Assembly: GCA_020061995.1 (NCBI GenBank)
Contig: JAGUXE010000365.1
Coordinates: 1-17,355, forward strand
Reading direction: 5' to 3'
DNA: 17,355 nucleotides
Source of the DNA: Ignavibacteriales bacterium
GTDB lineage: Bacteria > Bacteroidota > Ignavibacteria > Ignavibacteriales > Ignavibacteriaceae
The position numbers and the translations under genes were made by a program. Shown here in pieces: positions 16,731 to 17,355 of this stretch (the first letter of the stretch is position 1; every line of letters starts with the position of its first letter). The notes below the pieces were generated by a model, which did not search any database, was not told where the DNA came from, and was given only the letters and a program-made list of their open reading frames with translations.

Positions 16731-17355
16731 TTGGAACAAGATAAAATCGTAATAAAAGGGGCACGTCAACATAATCTTAAAAATATTGATGTTGAAATTC
16801 CCCGCAATTCATTTACCGTGATTACGGGTCTATCCGGTTCCGGCAAATCATCATTAGCATTTGATACGATCTATGCAGAGGGTCAACGTCGATATATCGA
16901 ATGCTTGTCAGCTTATGCAAGGCAATTTCTCGATATGCTTGAAAAACCTGATGTTGATTTAATTGAAGGATTAAGTCCGGCAATATCTATTGAACAAAAA
17001 GTTACTTCAGGAAATCCTCGCTCAACAGTCGGAACAGTGACTGAAATTTATGATTATCTTCGGTTGCTTTATGCTCGCATCGGGATTCCGCACTGTTATA
17101 ATTGTGGTAAACCTGTTCACAAACAATCGACATCACAAATTATAGATACAATAAGAGTAGATCATAATAGCAAAAGAATTATTATTCTAGCTCCCGTTGT
17201 TCGTGGAAGAAAAGGGCATTATCGTGAATTATTTGAGGAGATTATGTCCGATGGTTTTCTTAGGGTTAGAGTAGATGGGCAGATTGTTGAACTTACTAAA
17301 AGCTACCAAGTTGATCGTTATAAGCTTCATAATATCGAAATTGTAATTGACAGAT
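16731..17355 (+). CDS. uvrA: UvrA excinuclease ATPase subunit, 3' end cut by window
   Basis: The first 208 codons of UvrA, running off the right edge. It shows the N-terminal [19 protein letters not shown], Walker [10 protein letters not shown] (33-41), [16 protein letters not shown], the Q-loop region [12 protein letters not shown], and a CxxC pair (HCYNCGKP, C122 and C125). The following [19 protein letters not shown] segment matches the UvrB-binding domain of other UvrA proteins. UvrA loads UvrB at bulky DNA lesions in nucleotide excision repair. The start is TTG at 16731: an in-frame stop lies at 16707-16709, no ATG falls before the conserved [11 protein letters not shown], and a purine-rich AAGAAAAG precedes it. 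The gene is divergent from yigZ. Confidence 0.96.
   Translation, partial: MEQDKIVIKGARQHNLKNIDVEIPRNSFTVITGLSGSGKSSLAFDTIYAEGQRRYIECLSAYARQFLDMLEKPDVDLIEGLSPAISIEQKVTSGNPRSTVGTVTEIYDYLRLLYARIGIPHCYNCGKPVHKQSTSQIIDTIRVDHNSKRIIILAPVVRGRKGHYRELFEEIMSDGFLRVRVDGQIVELTKSYQVDRYKLHNIEIVIDR

Overview
The window looks like a chromosomal piece of a low-GC member of the Bacteroidota/Ignavibacteriota (FCB) branch, most likely an Ignavibacteria-type organism. The main clues are a subtilisin-like protease ending in a type IX secretion (T9SS) sorting domain with the NYPNPFN motif, an orphan remnant of a second such domain, several genes without a clear Shine-Dalgarno, and AT-rich coding throughout. This placement is inference from motifs; no rRNA or marker tree is available here.

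Layout. (1) 1-2981, plus strand: a tightly packed cluster of a truncated HlyD-type periplasmic adaptor, a VTC-domain (polyphosphate polymerase-like) protein, a DUF4956 membrane protein and an SdiA-regulated-type beta-propeller lipoprotein. Gaps are 0 to 2 bp or overlaps, so this is one operon whose start lies left of the window. It is the most intriguing unit, because a VTC catalytic-type domain sits with a membrane partner and an export-type adaptor. (2) 2982-3985: a frameshifted T9SS sorting-domain remnant, then an unrecognised secreted protein. (3) 4026-7068, minus strand: two transporters, a POT-type (peptide/H+ symporter-like) carrier and an AbgT-family carrier. Each is followed by a hairpin terminator, so they are separate transcripts. 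(4) 7069-7511: a mostly empty spacer with one possible small membrane protein. (5) 7512-10026, minus strand: a secreted metallophosphoesterase fused to a PQQ-type beta-propeller, and a HAD phosphatase downstream of it. (6) 10201-16016, plus strand: lepA, lepB (signal peptidase I), a T9SS-exported subtilase, a TrmR/YrrM-like O-methyltransferase and a small helical protein, closely spaced and probably co-transcribed. (7) 16017-16637, minus strand: a YigZ/IMPACT family protein, convergent with and directly abutting the previous gene. (8) 16731 to the right edge: the N-terminal third or less of uvrA, divergent from yigZ and starting at TTG.

The right half is ordinary housekeeping: translation elongation, protein export, tRNA modification and DNA repair. 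The left edge carries the accessory-like content. No rRNA, tRNA, CRISPR array, intact insertion sequence or phage gene was seen.
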